A DNA stretch of 64,000 nucleotides from Liolophura sinensis (taxonomy: Eukaryota; Mollusca; Polyplacophora; Chitonida; Chitonidae), in contig NC_088299.1 in the NCBI RefSeq assembly GCF_032854445.1, forward strand, positions 15,495,608-15,559,607, read 5' to 3'. The notes beneath the pieces were generated by a model, which saw only the letters and a program-made list of their open reading frames with translations, was not told the origin of the DNA and ran no database searches. Positions 42,601 through 56,110 of the stretch are shown here, piece after piece (position 1 is the stretch's first letter; each line of letters begins with the position of its first letter). A program made the translations under genes and the position numbers.

Positions 42601-45600
42601 CATGTACTGTAATTCTGTTGAAGAATGTTGACTATGAGACATGGAAAGCCTTTGCTACAGGCAGGGCCAACTGTTCCATGCTATTAAGTCTGAAATTGAG
42701 CCAAATGCCACAAATATATCTTTCCCCTTGCTGGTAATTTACGAAACTACAGTTTCTTACAGTTACCCTCATATAAGCTGGAGTAATAATAAGAATTCTG
42801 AGCTGCCGCAAAGCCACACGGTTGGCAGCTACATTTTTTTTTGCTCCTCTCACCAACCCTCCCTAACAATTTCTCTCCGGCAGAAACCTAATCGTTCACA
42901 GTCAAGGCAATACTTGTTCTAGTGTTCAACGTTTTGTAACAAAATCGCCCACAAATCTTCCACCAGAACCCCTTTACTGCCTCCCAAACTGGTACTCAGC
43001 TACCCATACCGGTCAAAGCTACAGGCTACAGGAACAGTTTATCGCTGACAACAACAACATACCATATGCCTATAGTGTCTGGGGCCTACACGGCCCAGGT
43101 TTATGCAACCATGGCTGTGAAATCTGGCTTGTATCAAATAGCGTCAGGCTGTATCAAAAGTTCTTGCAGCAAAAATAATGCACTACCAACTCTGGTTAAA
43201 CTACCTCTAAAATTTTGGAGCAATATTAGCCTAAAAGCTTTCATAAACATCTTCCTGCAGAAGTCAATTCCAATGAGAAATACCTATAACAAAATAAATA
43301 ACTAAGACAGTGAAACAATAATTTCCACCATTTTTTTTCATTAGAACTGGATCAAAGGGACACTGAGATAAATTGCTGGGTTAAAGGAGTTTCCATAAAG
43401 CAGCACCTTCCTGGCCGATAAACTTTAAGAACTTTGCCATTTGTTTGCAGAAGTCTGAGTGGCCATTAATGCCTTAATTAAAGGGGGTCATAATTAGGAA
43501 AATGTGTTGCAAATGAGGAGATGTTTTTGATACAGAAGGTAACACGTCTTTCCCATTCACCCCAAGCAGTCTCCACCAGCTGAATGACTTAGCCTGCTTG
43601 GATTACCCTCTCATGGCCATAGCTATAGGGAACAGAGAATTCTACAGTGCCAGCTGACAAGCTGTATCATGTTGTGGAAATATTAAACAATGTCCTTATC
43701 TCGGGAACTCTGCGGGGTGCACCCAACACTTAAACAGGATCAGAGTAGCATCAAGCGAACCTTAACCCTTCAGGAGGTAACGCACCTGCAAGATCTGTCA
43801 TTACCATCACAGGCACAAAGCGTTTAACTGGCACTTTCCAGGCGCCATGATCATAACAAGCTCTTCCCCCCACCTCTGACATCAAACCTGAACTCTATTC
43901 CAACGGATGTACTTATTAATCCAATATGACATCAAGTTCAAACAAGCAGCTGCAGTTAAACTTTTAGTTATTTTTCAAAAAGAGATGCACCACAGTTAAT
44001 TTTTATGCAATGTGCCTCAAAAAATTCTTGTCTCTTTTAAATAAATGTCAAAATCACAGAAAGTTTTTCAAAAATAAGAAAGTGTGTTTTATTGATGCAC
44101 ACAATATTGTTAAGCCAGCTAGTCAGGCAAACAAAATGGTCCTGAAATAGACCTTTGTTGGGATGTGAGCCACTAAAGTAAGCCACAGGTGGTCGGATTT
44201 CTACTTTAACAGCTCTTCAGTCACAGAAACACAAAAGGTGTGAAACCAGCCCCGAGGGTACTTTCCTTCGAACGCCTTTTCGCTGCGCGCCACTGTCCAT
44301 TTTTATTTTCACACCTGTCCAGAGGGCTGCAACGTTTGCTCTAATGAGGTTTGATAAAGCAATCAAACACTTGAATGTTCTGGTAGAATGAGGGCAAGGT
44401 AGCTTGATCATTACAGTGGGATATGCTGACTAAGGTAGCCATTGTGTTGACTGGGCTTTGTCCCCTAGAAACACACCCAGTTGACTTCTCTATCAACTTG
44501 TTCAGCCAGCCGTGAAATGTACTGCAGATCCTACCACCAATCTTTGTTCACTTCAGCCAAGCTGCATGCCAGAATCATCGCATAGCAATTCTATACCATT
44601 TCCTATGTCCAAGAAAGATTTTCTACCTAAATCCTGACCCGACTAGAGAAATAAAATTTTGCATTCTTCAATGAGAATAAACAAATCTGTGTGAAAAAAT
44701 ATAAGCATTAACAGTACATATGAAGCTATCCGCTACCTTCAAGGATTTAAGAAGGGAGAGGCACTCTAAGTGGTGGGCTGGGAACATCATGAAATTCTAA
44801 ACCAAAATTACCACTCTAGTTTTCCTCATGGTCACTGGTGTAGAACAAGTTAAATACAGTGCTTCAATTGGGTTGTAATGTACCCAGTAGGGAGTACCCT
44901 GCCATTAGGAAGCCAGCATCAGACAGATTTCCAAGTAATGTTTCAGTGCCATGCAAAGAATTTAACACAGGCAGAAATCAGTGAGGATCACAGAACAGAG
45001 AGACATACCCCAATACCAAATGTGGCCGCTCAGCTTGACACCGCAGTGACCAACAACAAAAGATCTGTGTTAAAATTAGCCTGCAGAATTCAATTAATGA
45101 CAAAGTACACCATAACATTACCCAATATTAGAGATATATCTGTGTGCCTTGTGTTCAGTGCCACAGCTCACAATGAGCAAATAAGTCAATACTGTCTATG
45201 AAAACCTGGGTGAGATAATGATCAGCTTTCATGGAAATACCAAGACACACCACAAAATCAATACCGTCTCTGCAATTCTGCTATATATTTCTGCAGGGCT
45301 ACAAACTGAATACAATATTTTATAACCCTTACCTTTTCTTGACAATGAGCATTACCATTCCTCTGAAGACAAAACAAGTTCATCCTCAAAACGTTGTTTT
45401 AAAATTACAACAACTTTCACTGGTATCAACTCAGTGAAAGAGAGAGGTGTATCTTTACTGATTACTTTTAAAGTTATAAACAAAAATATATGCCTGTTCT
45501 CTCTCTTTGCATGCACTTAGTTTCAAGAGTTGTACAGTTTAATTTTTAACTTTAAATATGAAATCATATTAGGCAATATTATTTTTAAAATACTAGTAAG

Positions 45601-48600
45601 TAAACATTATGGTAATGTAGGTAAACACCATGGCCAGGCAAGCACAGAGCTCAGACCCTCGCTTTAGTATGTCTCAAAGTGTTAGGGTTAAGCATAATAG
45701 TATATTTAGAAACAATGAAACAAATATACAGTGAAAAAATTCTTTTTGGCTTCACATCAACCAAAAACTCAGAAAAGACTTCGGATATTCATTCCCATCC
45801 TCATTTCTACCCAAAGGCGGGACCACACAGGGCACAGCTAACAGGGACATCATAAGGCTTTGATGGAGCTTTTCCTTGACCACTGGTCAATTGAGGCCCA
45901 AGACATCAGAGAGAAATTTATCACACTGGTTGACAACTAACATCTGCTTGGAGCTTGCAGGTCAACTCCCCTAATGATAGGGTGATCCCACCTTGTGAGC
46001 TGACACTTCTGGAAATTCTGGGTCATTCCCTTTACCTTCCCATATCATTCCTTAGCTTGCTGTGGAGCCCAAAAGGCCCATGGGATTAACAATGGGGTGA
46101 TCAAACCCACTTGGCCTCCAGGGGGTCATTTCTAAAGAATTGGGCTAGTTATCTATCCTTGTCTGCTGCCAGTGAGCAGACAAAGGCTAGCCAACCTCAA
46201 CATCTAGACTAGGAAGTTTGAGGAAACACTGTGGTCAAAGAAAAAGCCCAGGAGCACTGCTTACCCTCTGTTAGCAATGTTTCAGTTGTTAGATATTTAC
46301 GCACCAGTACACTGGACACCGGTTCACAATGCGTAGTAATCTGTGTTGTTGTTGCAATGATACTATCCAGGTGTAAATTTTACAACTAAAATATTGTTGA
46401 GAGCTAATGATAATGCTGGACTTAACAGGTCAAGGTGATGCCATCCATCAATTACAAATCGCACGTAAAAGACTTGAAAGTCAAAGCTTTCGCAAAAGCA
46501 AATTAGACATGTCACCTCCTCCAGGGAAATTCAGCTCTGAACGTAATTCCATTTCCATGTGTTTGATCCAACAAGATCACTTGCAGAACAATTCAAACAG
46601 AAAATTACAAGGTTTAATGCAAGTTGCTTGTGGCATAGAAAACAAAAGCGCAAGCTGGGCCTAAATCCCTTCACTTCAAATGCAAATGTTATTCTGATTC
46701 CTCAAATTTGATAACAAAAGCCCTATCTAATAAAAATGCTTGAAAATGCTGAAGTTGTCAGATAATTTAAATGATATCTGAAGATTTGCATTCTTGACAG
46801 AGCTAATTTTGATGACCAAATCAATTAATCTGACAGAGAAATACGGCACATTTCAGGAAAATTACCAGGTTTGGGAACAAAGGCGACTAAAATTAGACCA
46901 TGTTGTTGTTGTCAATAGAACTCAATATGATGAACTGCAGGGCATCAATTGGGCAAACTGCCCATGAATACCCTTGCTGGCTAAAAAATTAGGGAATAGA
47001 ATTTAGCCTCATTTCAGATCCGTTAATGTCGGTTCAGCTCTCTTGAAAAAGACAACGGCCATGGAAACAAACACATCCATTGTTTCCAATGTGTAATGAG
47101 GGACGATGCCGGCAAATGGGATTTTTCGGGGGATCGATTCGAGCTAATCGTACAATTATGCCATTATTTAACAACAATTGAGCTTCATTTGAAATGAAGA
47201 CCGGGCGACAGTGATGTTTAATTCCTCACTCACTGGGGAACAGCATCCAGGTTAAGCCAGATGGCAGAAGTGGGGGGAAGGAAGTGGTAGAGCCAGGGGT
47301 GGTGGTGGAGTGCAGTAACAGCCTGAGCAGCTAGCCCCATGCTGGACTGGGTACATGTGTGGACAGTCTCCAGTCCGCTCACTTTGACAACAGATTCACA
47401 AGAGTACCAGTCTAAATTGCTGGACTGTCAGTCATTCTAATACCATTATGGCCAGATTTTCACTATAGCTTAACTCTAGAAACTGCCCAGACAAAAGCCA
47501 GCGGGGCCCAATACTATACACATTTCTATTCAGTTATTCACCACAGATGCCACAAGTAGCAACAGTAGATAAGCGTGTCATGTTTATTGTCTAGATATGA
47601 AAGACGTACAGACATCAAATGTCAGGGATTTCCTTGCCCCACATTTTACTGCTTTCTCCTCGCATGTCCTAAAAGCGTCAAGCTCTCCGTTTTGAATTGA
47701 CTTACTCCCTGTAGGAACATAGTCAATATTAGGAAGAACCCAAAGCATGCCGGGAGCAAGAGGCTTGCATTCAAACAGACCTTTGATACAACGCTCCACG
47801 ACCTATTATAAACGTAGATGGTCGCAGCCACAGATACCATATAGTGTTTATGAACAAGCTATCTAATGTTTCCTCACACTGACTGCCTCTTTCCCATTGA
47901 TGACCCGCCTCAACCTCTGGTGTGCACCACAAAGGCACCCAACTGATGTCTCTATTACCATAGGAGAATAAATTTACAATACAAAGCTTCAAAGCCGGCC
48001 CTGGATTATCATCAAGCCCAAAATATTCAATAACCATGTCGAGGGGAAAAGTTAAAATTTTCCGCTTAACTTGCTATACAGAATAGGGTCATGATACGGG
48101 TGACATTAGACGCTGTCCGAGTTCAGGGCTTTTATTGACATCACCCAACGGGCCTCCCCTGTGAAGGTGTTAATCTGTGAGTTTGCGATTGTATACGTAT
48201 TCAGCTTTCTGCAACACTGACTTCTCTCTGACTTAAACTTTATCCAGCTTAATGCACGATGTCAATTGTATATCAGATCAGAAGTCTTCAAAAAATAAAT
48301 AAATAAAGTAAAAAAACCGACTAAATATGTACATGCAGATCAAACACAGATCTGATATTTCCTTCTGAAATAATTTTTTTTTCCAATAATCACCATAATC
48401 CTCTGATGAGTTTGAAATCTGCTCACCTGTGTCTGGGGGATAGCATGACAAACAGCCGCTGATTTTGTAAAGAATTGGCTGCAAACAAGCCTGATCACGT
48501 GTTAGTCACCATGAACAGCAGACAACTAGGTTTTCCTGTGTGTTATTCAACACAGTTTCGTTTGAGTTGCACATCATACTGTTCCAAAGGAGCATCAAAT

Positions 48601-51600
48601 CTTGCCCTCAGCAAATTCTATTGAGAAAATCCTCTCAACGAAGGTTTGAGAGGCAAATGCTTCCTTTGTTAGAGCTGTCAACTGACAGCGGGAAAACAAA
48701 GTTTTCATTTGCCACACACAATCTTCAGACAGCAACGGAAAAAGACTGGCGGACATAACTGAAAGACGCCTGTGTTACCATGTTTACAACACTTCCCAGG
48801 AAGTAGGGCAACTTGAAAGGAAAGACCAATAAAGATTGAGCAAGTACACATGACAAATTAAAATCAGTTTATCCAAATACAAAGTTTGCATATTAAATAC
48901 CACTGCTAGACAAGATGTTTCAGATGCGCCATTCAGAGCGCCATGTTTTATATACACGGTATACTTCATTTTGCCTCATTTAGAATCATGTACAACTTCT
49001 TTAGTTCTATTCAGAATACAAATCTATGAATTAAAGCAAATGGACTCGATCAACCTTTATCTTGTCTCTATGAGTGCATTATGACTTATACAATATCACA
49101 TTTAATACAATTATCACATTTAATACCCTTATTCCTCAATATGTTTGCAAATGAAAAAGCTGCTTTCAGTGTGCTTCATGCACCACTGTTCATGTCAGTT
49201 GATTTTGGAAACAAAACTACATTGGTTGGCTTAAGTCAATTTCAAGGCTTCATAAAAAGCACAATTATAAGAGTCTACACAAAATAATACCCCCAGAATA
49301 TGCTTGAATAAACATATTACTGTGATGTGAAAAGGCTGAAAATTTACAGTAAATTGCTCGCCATATTCTTCTTGCGCTGCAAAAGTGACTGTCTTTCACT
49401 TCGCTGAAAACTGTACATAGCCAACACTTCAAACATCTCCAAAGCCTGATGACGTGTTCTGGAGATGTTGATAAGAGCAGCCAAATATGCATGGAGGCCA
49501 AAACTTCCTGCCCAGTTTTGGAGACATCAGCCGCCGTTCGTGGCACCACTAAACACCTCAGCCTCCAACATGAAAAGGCTACAAAGAATATTTTTTAAAT
49601 TCCATGCCTGTCCCTTATGGCTGAGGGACTATTTTTCATGCATCCACTAATCCAGGAAGTTTGATCTTTTTATCTGTTTGATACCTCATATCAAATCAAC
49701 TCCAAATGATACTTGCTCTACGAACGGGCGTTTTTCAAATTTTCAACATTTGGAAAGAACATCCATAAATGTTTTGCAGAACTGAAAATCTCATGTCTGA
49801 ACAAATATAATGGGATGTGGGGGGATGTTTAGCACTCACCACACCCTGAGGTTTTCTCATATGAGCGTGGAGCAGAAAACAAGTATGGAGGCTCACCCCA
49901 ATACAAGGATAGCCAGGAGATTTACCTAATCCTCTGAGATAATCTACCGCCACTCCCTTCCTTAATCCTTGCACTGTTGATTAAACAGCCGATCTGTGAT
50001 TACACACACAGGCTTGACAAACATTATACATTCATGTAAAATAAATTAGAAAACGAGTTCTGTAATAACTTTTCTCTTAACATCTTCTCTGACACTTCTC
50101 AGCACTTCTTTCATTTTAAGATTTATTTATAAGTATTTAATGGAACAGTGTCTTAACTGATTCCAGCAGTTTTTCTTCCATTCCTAAATTTAAACCACCT
50201 TAAAATAATACACATATACATATTTGTGCAGTGTAACTTACACATATCTATACCACAAAACACTGAACCCCACAAACACTAATAGCATTCTATTTTCCCA
50301 ACTGATTTTCAGCACTTATTAAAAACTGCTAAAAAAAAACCCATAATAATGGCCTAATGTAGGTGCTGCATGCCACAGTTGTAACCAAAAAATTAAATAA
50401 AGAAAATGTTACCTGTGGCAATTGACAAAATGACAAGATCAATATAAATGTTTTCTCCCATCAGCAACCACTTTTTGTCTGAACGCCTTGTCACTATTCA
50501 GACTGGTTTTCAATAGTAAACTAAAAATAAACTTTGGGGAGCACATAGTATTGATTTCGGTAAGTCAATCACAGCAGTCCTGTGGCATGGCAAAATATGG
50601 TTGATAGATACCTGCAAATTCAATCTGCATCAGGAAAATCAGGGTTAATGTTTTACACTCTGCTTGTCCGAACGCACAGGCAGAGCTGTCGGTTTTTAGT
50701 TAGATCACGGTTCAATTCAACATGGCAACCTAACGTTTTGAGCACAATTTCCTAAAAAACACAAATTAATTGTTTCAATTAAATTATAACCTTTAAAATT
50801 ATATGAATAACATTACCTAATAAACATGTCTTAAAGCTTTATAGAAGCAAAAAGTGTTATGATAAACATCCTTATTTCTAACGTTCTGTTCTTTATCAAA
50901 ATTCTTTCACAACAAAACCCCACTAAGGTGTGGACTCATTTTCGATCTGAGTATTGCAGTTAGACATATCCTAAGTCAATGGACAGAGGGAAAAAAACAT
51001 GCCGAAAACAAAAGGCATTAATCATGTTCGGTAAAATACAAAGAGTGTGAGTGGACATGTCCATTACTCATTTCCTGTCCGTCAAATCCCTCACGACTGT
51101 CAACCAAGCGCAGATGTCTCCAGTAAGTTTTGTCACATGGCGAACGCGCATCGGGCAAAGAAGCGCTGGAAGAGCACAGAAGACAAAACAAAGGGAGTGT
51201 TTCTGCATCGATCAGTAAACACGACTTTGCCCACAAACCGCATGTAGTTTGGTGAGCATTTCGGGGCTTTCTCAGCCGTCCGCAGAGGAAAAGTGCGAAA
51301 AGTCAATAGCCAAAGCGAGCCGGCAAAATGCACGGCAAAACATGGCGGCCTAACGAAGTTAAGCTTTCGTACGTGAGTTTAAAAAAGTTCGGGACGTCTG
51401 TCGGCTTGAAACTGCCATTATACCAATGAGAAAGATACCCTAAATAGTCTATTGACTAATTTTAGCCCTGCGCATAATTTAAAACTCTGAATTACAACTG
51501 GAAACTGAATTTCGATTTCATTACTGTCACGAGACGATTAAAAAAAAATTAAAAAAAAAATCACAATGGAGAGAAAAATGAAGGTCTTGTGTGACAAATC

Positions 51601-51829
51601 GGAAAACGTAGAACTGTACACTAACTGAGCATGTCTTAGTTATGTCCGTGATACAAAGATAACAAGATCTTTGATGTGACAGAAAATAACTGGACGAAGG
51701 TGTTTTTTTGTGACTAAACATCATCGTGTAGGAGATTCACATTCCGCAGTATATGACGATGATCTCGTGTTACGTGCGCGACGTCTCCGCGTTTTACCAT
51801 CGGCCGAACAGCAAAGCTAATACACGCAT

Positions 51830-52198
51830 TTATATTCCGATGACAACTGAAATAATATAGCCATATTGTTTATACAAATTACCCCAAGAGCTGTGACAAC
51901 CTAAAATATCCTCGACATCCCGGAAGAGAGGACAGGGTGTTTTGGCCAGGAAGGACTCAATGCACACGTCAGTTAAAATGAAGAGCAATGTCCCCAGCTG
52001 ACGTCTGGGGCCTTCTTCAGCAGGCGACACTTCAAAATCAGGCGAAGAAGGCCGCTGAAACATTGGCCTTTTGGTTCTTTTTAACCATATTGTTTTTGTT
52101 TCTACTTCGAAGTCGTGCACACGTGGTGTACTGGTGTTACTCCCTGGGTTATTGGTCGCTGAAGTCTCCTCTTTTCTGGACTTTATGCCTAGGCCCAC
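51830..52198 (-). other. Unassigned open frame in CpG-rich DNA
   Basis: The longest stretch without a stop in the CpG-rich 51-54 kb area, about 122 codons, with an internal ATG that begins MFQRPSSPDFEVSPAEEGPR. It ends in TAA near 51830. The composition is less biased than that of the AT-rich frames elsewhere. No domain is recognised, and the opposite strand is also open (51988-52224), which weakens the case. It could be a lineage-specific exon, an untranslated exon or chance. Confidence 0.12.
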
Positions 52199-54004
52199 GT
52201 GTGTCCGTACTTGTATACGTGTAAGTTATACACGGTCAGTTCGGTGCAGATAAAAAGCTATCTACCTGCACCTTAATTATTCTGGTGAAAGAGCCCATGT
52301 AGCCAGCAGAACAGCAGTGACTCCAAGGTACACTCGGTACGAGAGAAATTTTCAATCGTTCCATGCAAGATCGGCGGGATTAGGTCGTTCTGAGGACTAT
52401 GTATAACAAAGTCTATAACCCCTTGTACATCCAGTGCACGAATTGCAAAAACTTGGACCGCTTGGACACATTCCGACCGTTCAAATTCCTTTTGAGGCCT
52501 CTTTTCTCCACTGAGAAATAATCTGACGTATACAGAGGCTCGATTTTTTCCCTAGCGAGAGAGGCAAACTGCAAGCCTAATTTGTAAAACTCTTTCTAAG
52601 AACAAAAAATACGCTACTAACGAACGCAAACACCGGGGAGATTGAATCAAATCAGTCCCAAATCTACCTGATCAGTTGAACACAGGTGAACTGACAATAC
52701 TCATCTGTTCCCGGGAAGTTTTCGAGATATTCCAGACACTATAAACGACGGGTAGATTTATCACATATACATTGGGAAATGCGAAGAACAGCAAAACTTT
52801 CGTTGTCCGAAGTCGCTAAAGCGGCTAGATAAGTAAACAAGACCGCACAAATACGGCAATCTGATGTGAACACATCTATGCCACGTGCCAAATTCAGTAT
52901 GCAAACATCAAATTAAATATCTAATGAAGGCCGAACATCAAATATATGCACCAATTCGGGCTAGTCATTTTCAGTATCAAAAAGACCTGCTCAGGACAAA
53001 TAGGAGACCGACAAAACGCTTATTTTTAAAAGGTATGTCCGTTTTCTTTGGGAATTGTCCCTTTCCAAAATAAATATACATATTGCCTTTGTTGGGCTTG
53101 TTTGTCGCCGGGGATCTGTAAAGAGGCGTGGGGGAGCTGATGTAATCACCTGTAAGACTTGCTGATCGCCCCAAATCTGAAGACAAAGTTGAGAGAAAAC
53201 AAAGCACAGCAGCGTCAACACAAGTACATAGCACCGCCCATGGCCCAAGCGCCAGCAGTCTCAACCAAACATTTTATTATAATATCATATATATACATAT
53301 ATCACAAAAGGATGCCGAGAAAACACACTGCGGACAGATGTCATCTGGGTTGACGAAAAGTGGGGCCAAACTTCGTCGATCGGTAAAATTTCAGCGCACC
53401 TCCCACCACGTAAAATGGCTACAGGCTTACCGAGTGAACTTGATCGAGACATTTATGTTTATAATGCGAGTTCTCCCGCCAGAGGCAATCTGCACTGATA
53501 GACTGTCCTGGCCAAATTAACTGGCCTCAACCATGTGACGTGGTTGCCTGGATTTTTTTTCCAACGAACATTTTTTCTGTTTTGTGTTTAATATATATTG
53601 TTGATCTAAACATGCGTGTCACCTTCGCGAATTTAGCAGCCACACCACGTCTGGTCTCGCTAGCATCGCTGATGACATTACAGATAGGGAAATTACTTTA
53701 CGGCTGCTTATGACTAGGCGCTTATTGTCCATAAGTATGTAGACCCAGTCAAGTGTGACGGAGAGGTTCAACCTACCTGAGAAATGGCTGCCCGAGGGGG
53801 AACTACATTATAGTGGCATGTTAAGATATTCGCAAGGACGACGACGCGGTGCTGCGGCAACGAATAGGCCTGCATGTATATGTACATACACAAACGTACA
53901 TGCATGTACTTAACGGGCATGGGAAAAAACGCAGGGAAAAAAGAGCGTTTACAAGACAGACAGAAAGAGCGACACGTAAGCTCTAGAATAAATACAAAAC
54001 TTTA

Positions 54005-54032
54005 TGTGTGTGTGTATATATATATATATATA
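54005..54032. repeat. Compound TG/TA microsatellite
   Basis: Five TG units pass directly into nine TA units. Confidence 0.95.
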
Positions 54033-54129
54033 GACCATACGAAATCTCGCCAACAATTTTTTGAAAGCATTTAAATTTCTGGAATAAAAACAACGAACTA
54101 AACCTTCGTCAATGTTACGTATATATTCA

Positions 54130-54143
54130 CCCCCCCCCCCCCC
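54130..54143 (+). repeat. C-tract of 14
   Basis: 14 consecutive C on the plus strand, so G on the gene's sense strand. A shorter C-run also occurs at about 18899-18909. Confidence 0.9.
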
Positions 54144-55874
54144 AGAAAAAAATCATTACCATACTGAGTGTTTGTTAACGTATCGAATAAGAAGAATGTT
54201 GACCAAAGCATATTAATATCCAATGCTTTTTACATTTAGGCCATGCATATCTCGCATACTTTTAGAAAGATGTGCTTTCCTTCATTTAAAATTATGAACA
54301 GTTGTTTATTCGTGCAGAAGAAAAGTTCACAAAAAAACACAGGATGTAAGGTAACCTGACTGGAACGCCCCGTTACACACTGCTACCAGAATATGTATTA
54401 CACACAAAACTCCCAACGGCATTTATTCCCTGGAATGTGTGTCAATTTTCTCCTGGCCTTTAGCGGCATCCTTCATAAAACCATTTTTTTTTTTTCGACA
54501 CAAATAAGCGGAAAAGTACGAGAGTGCGATTTTAACGCCATCCAAAATTTCAATTAACTTTGCAAAAACACCTTTATACCTTCTCGTTTGTGTTCATTTT
54601 TGTCCTATTATACATGGGACAACACGGCACCCTGTCTTGTATACGAGTGTTAAGTGGTCACCGTAAGAAATTCGTCACGTGGGATAATTCTCTCGTACCC
54701 ACACATTCATGCAGTACAAACCTCGGCTTAGGGAGCTGTTTTCAAAAACAAAGGAACAGCTAATCTTTACGACAATGTAATTCTCTTTGTGGCGTTTGAT
54801 TGCGTAATAGTCTATACTGCTTAGGGGATGAGGATTTACAGTGGGCGCTTTTCCCTTTCAAATTTCCTAAATCCGGAAAAGCTTTGATCTCCAAGAAAGG
54901 AAACGGGAGGAAAAAGTTATGCAAACAAGAAAAACAACAAAAGTTTGAGTTAAATACATTCCATCGTCCAAGTAATGCATGCAAGTAAGAACGATTCTGG
55001 CAGATTGTGCAGCAGAGTCCACTCAATTTTCCTGCTCTTGCTGTTCTATACACATGTAATGTTACTTTCTATATCCATTATAAACATGTGTGACACGGAT
55101 ATCAAAATAAGCTGTGAGCGTCCCAAACTGTAAGTTATGAATCTCAACAGTGCGGCATAAATTAGTATAGGCTTAATGCATTCATGAATTTTATCTCGCG
55201 AATGTAAATATCTCCCCGAAATACACAAAGCGTGAGAAACCCTCTGTGACAGAATTAAAACACCTGTGTATATCCCATGCAGTCATATGCAGATCGTACT
55301 GGACGACTTACAATCAAACAGTCTAACGTAACTAGAATTCGCCAGATAATCACGCTACCTATACACAAAGGACATTTTTCCTAAATAACCCGGGAAATTT
55401 GGAGAGTAATTTGTTCTCGAAATGTAAACAAACTTTCCTCGTGTGGAATAAAAAAGATGATGATAGATTCATTCACTCGTCCAAGAAATGTCCACAAAAT
55501 GAGCTCTGTGTGTACACAAACACGAATACATCTGCATATACAGGGGAATGTATTATCCTTCAGTTTTTCCAGCGGGCTGCAATAGAGCTGTGGTACTCAT
55601 ACATCCGGACTCCCACAACGAGATAACACAGGCCTAACGTCCAAAGTAGTAGATGTCTTCTTGTTATGTTCATTATTTGTATCAGACCAAAATAATGTGG
55701 TAAATGTTTGCCAAGTAAGAATATATTGTTTAAAGTTTAGCTTCTGAGCACAGTTAAATGACACCAATGATGCGACCAGGAGCTGCATGCAGGAGTTCGG
55801 TGCGATTTCTCGCTCTAAGGCACGTAACATGTACAAGCCGAGCATAGTCAGCGCCCAACCACTTCTCCACGGTA

Positions 55875-56110
55875 ATGGGATCCTTAAAAAACAGTTGTCC
55901 GTGTTTTCCCTCCTTGACTATTTCCTGGCCAACTCAGGCCCGTGAAGTGAGCGCATTGCGGAGCGCCTATAATCCACTTTCCCCACTTTTCAATAGGACA
56001 ATTAAAGCCAGTGCGCGGAAATCAGGGCTAATGCGGACTGTCCACGGCCGTGCACGGCCCGAGGCTTAGCGGCACAGCGCATCGCAGTCCACAGCAAATG
56101 TTTCTCTTGA
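55875..56110. promoter_or_regulatory. Candidate regulatory block with GC palindrome
   Basis: A GC- and CpG-rich patch with a perfect 14-bp palindrome GGCCGTGCACGGCC (56046-56059) and a CAATTA core near 55998. It lies about 2.5 kb inside intron 1 from candidate exon 1. It could be an enhancer or an alternative promoter; no exon is evident. Confidence 0.22.

Noticed and set aside
51018-51333. Weak resemblance to a THAP zinc finger in minus-strand frames (a LYFTEHD end and scattered Cys)
   Set aside because: The residues are in different frames, spacing is wrong and the key Cys/His pattern is missing.
53150-53264. Another phase-compatible Eph exon 1: hydrophobic frame ending at donor CAG|gtgatt
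   Set aside because: It has no ATG (the frame opens at TTG), a weaker donor, and lacks the Glu before Val-Val-Leu-Leu-Asp. The 58539 candidate fits better, but transcripts should decide.
53771-53862. Minus-strand ATG frame (MQAYSLPQHRVVVL...) ending at a good donor CAG|gtaggt
   Set aside because: It ends on a complete codon, so joining it to exon 2 gives an early stop. No other exon partner was found.
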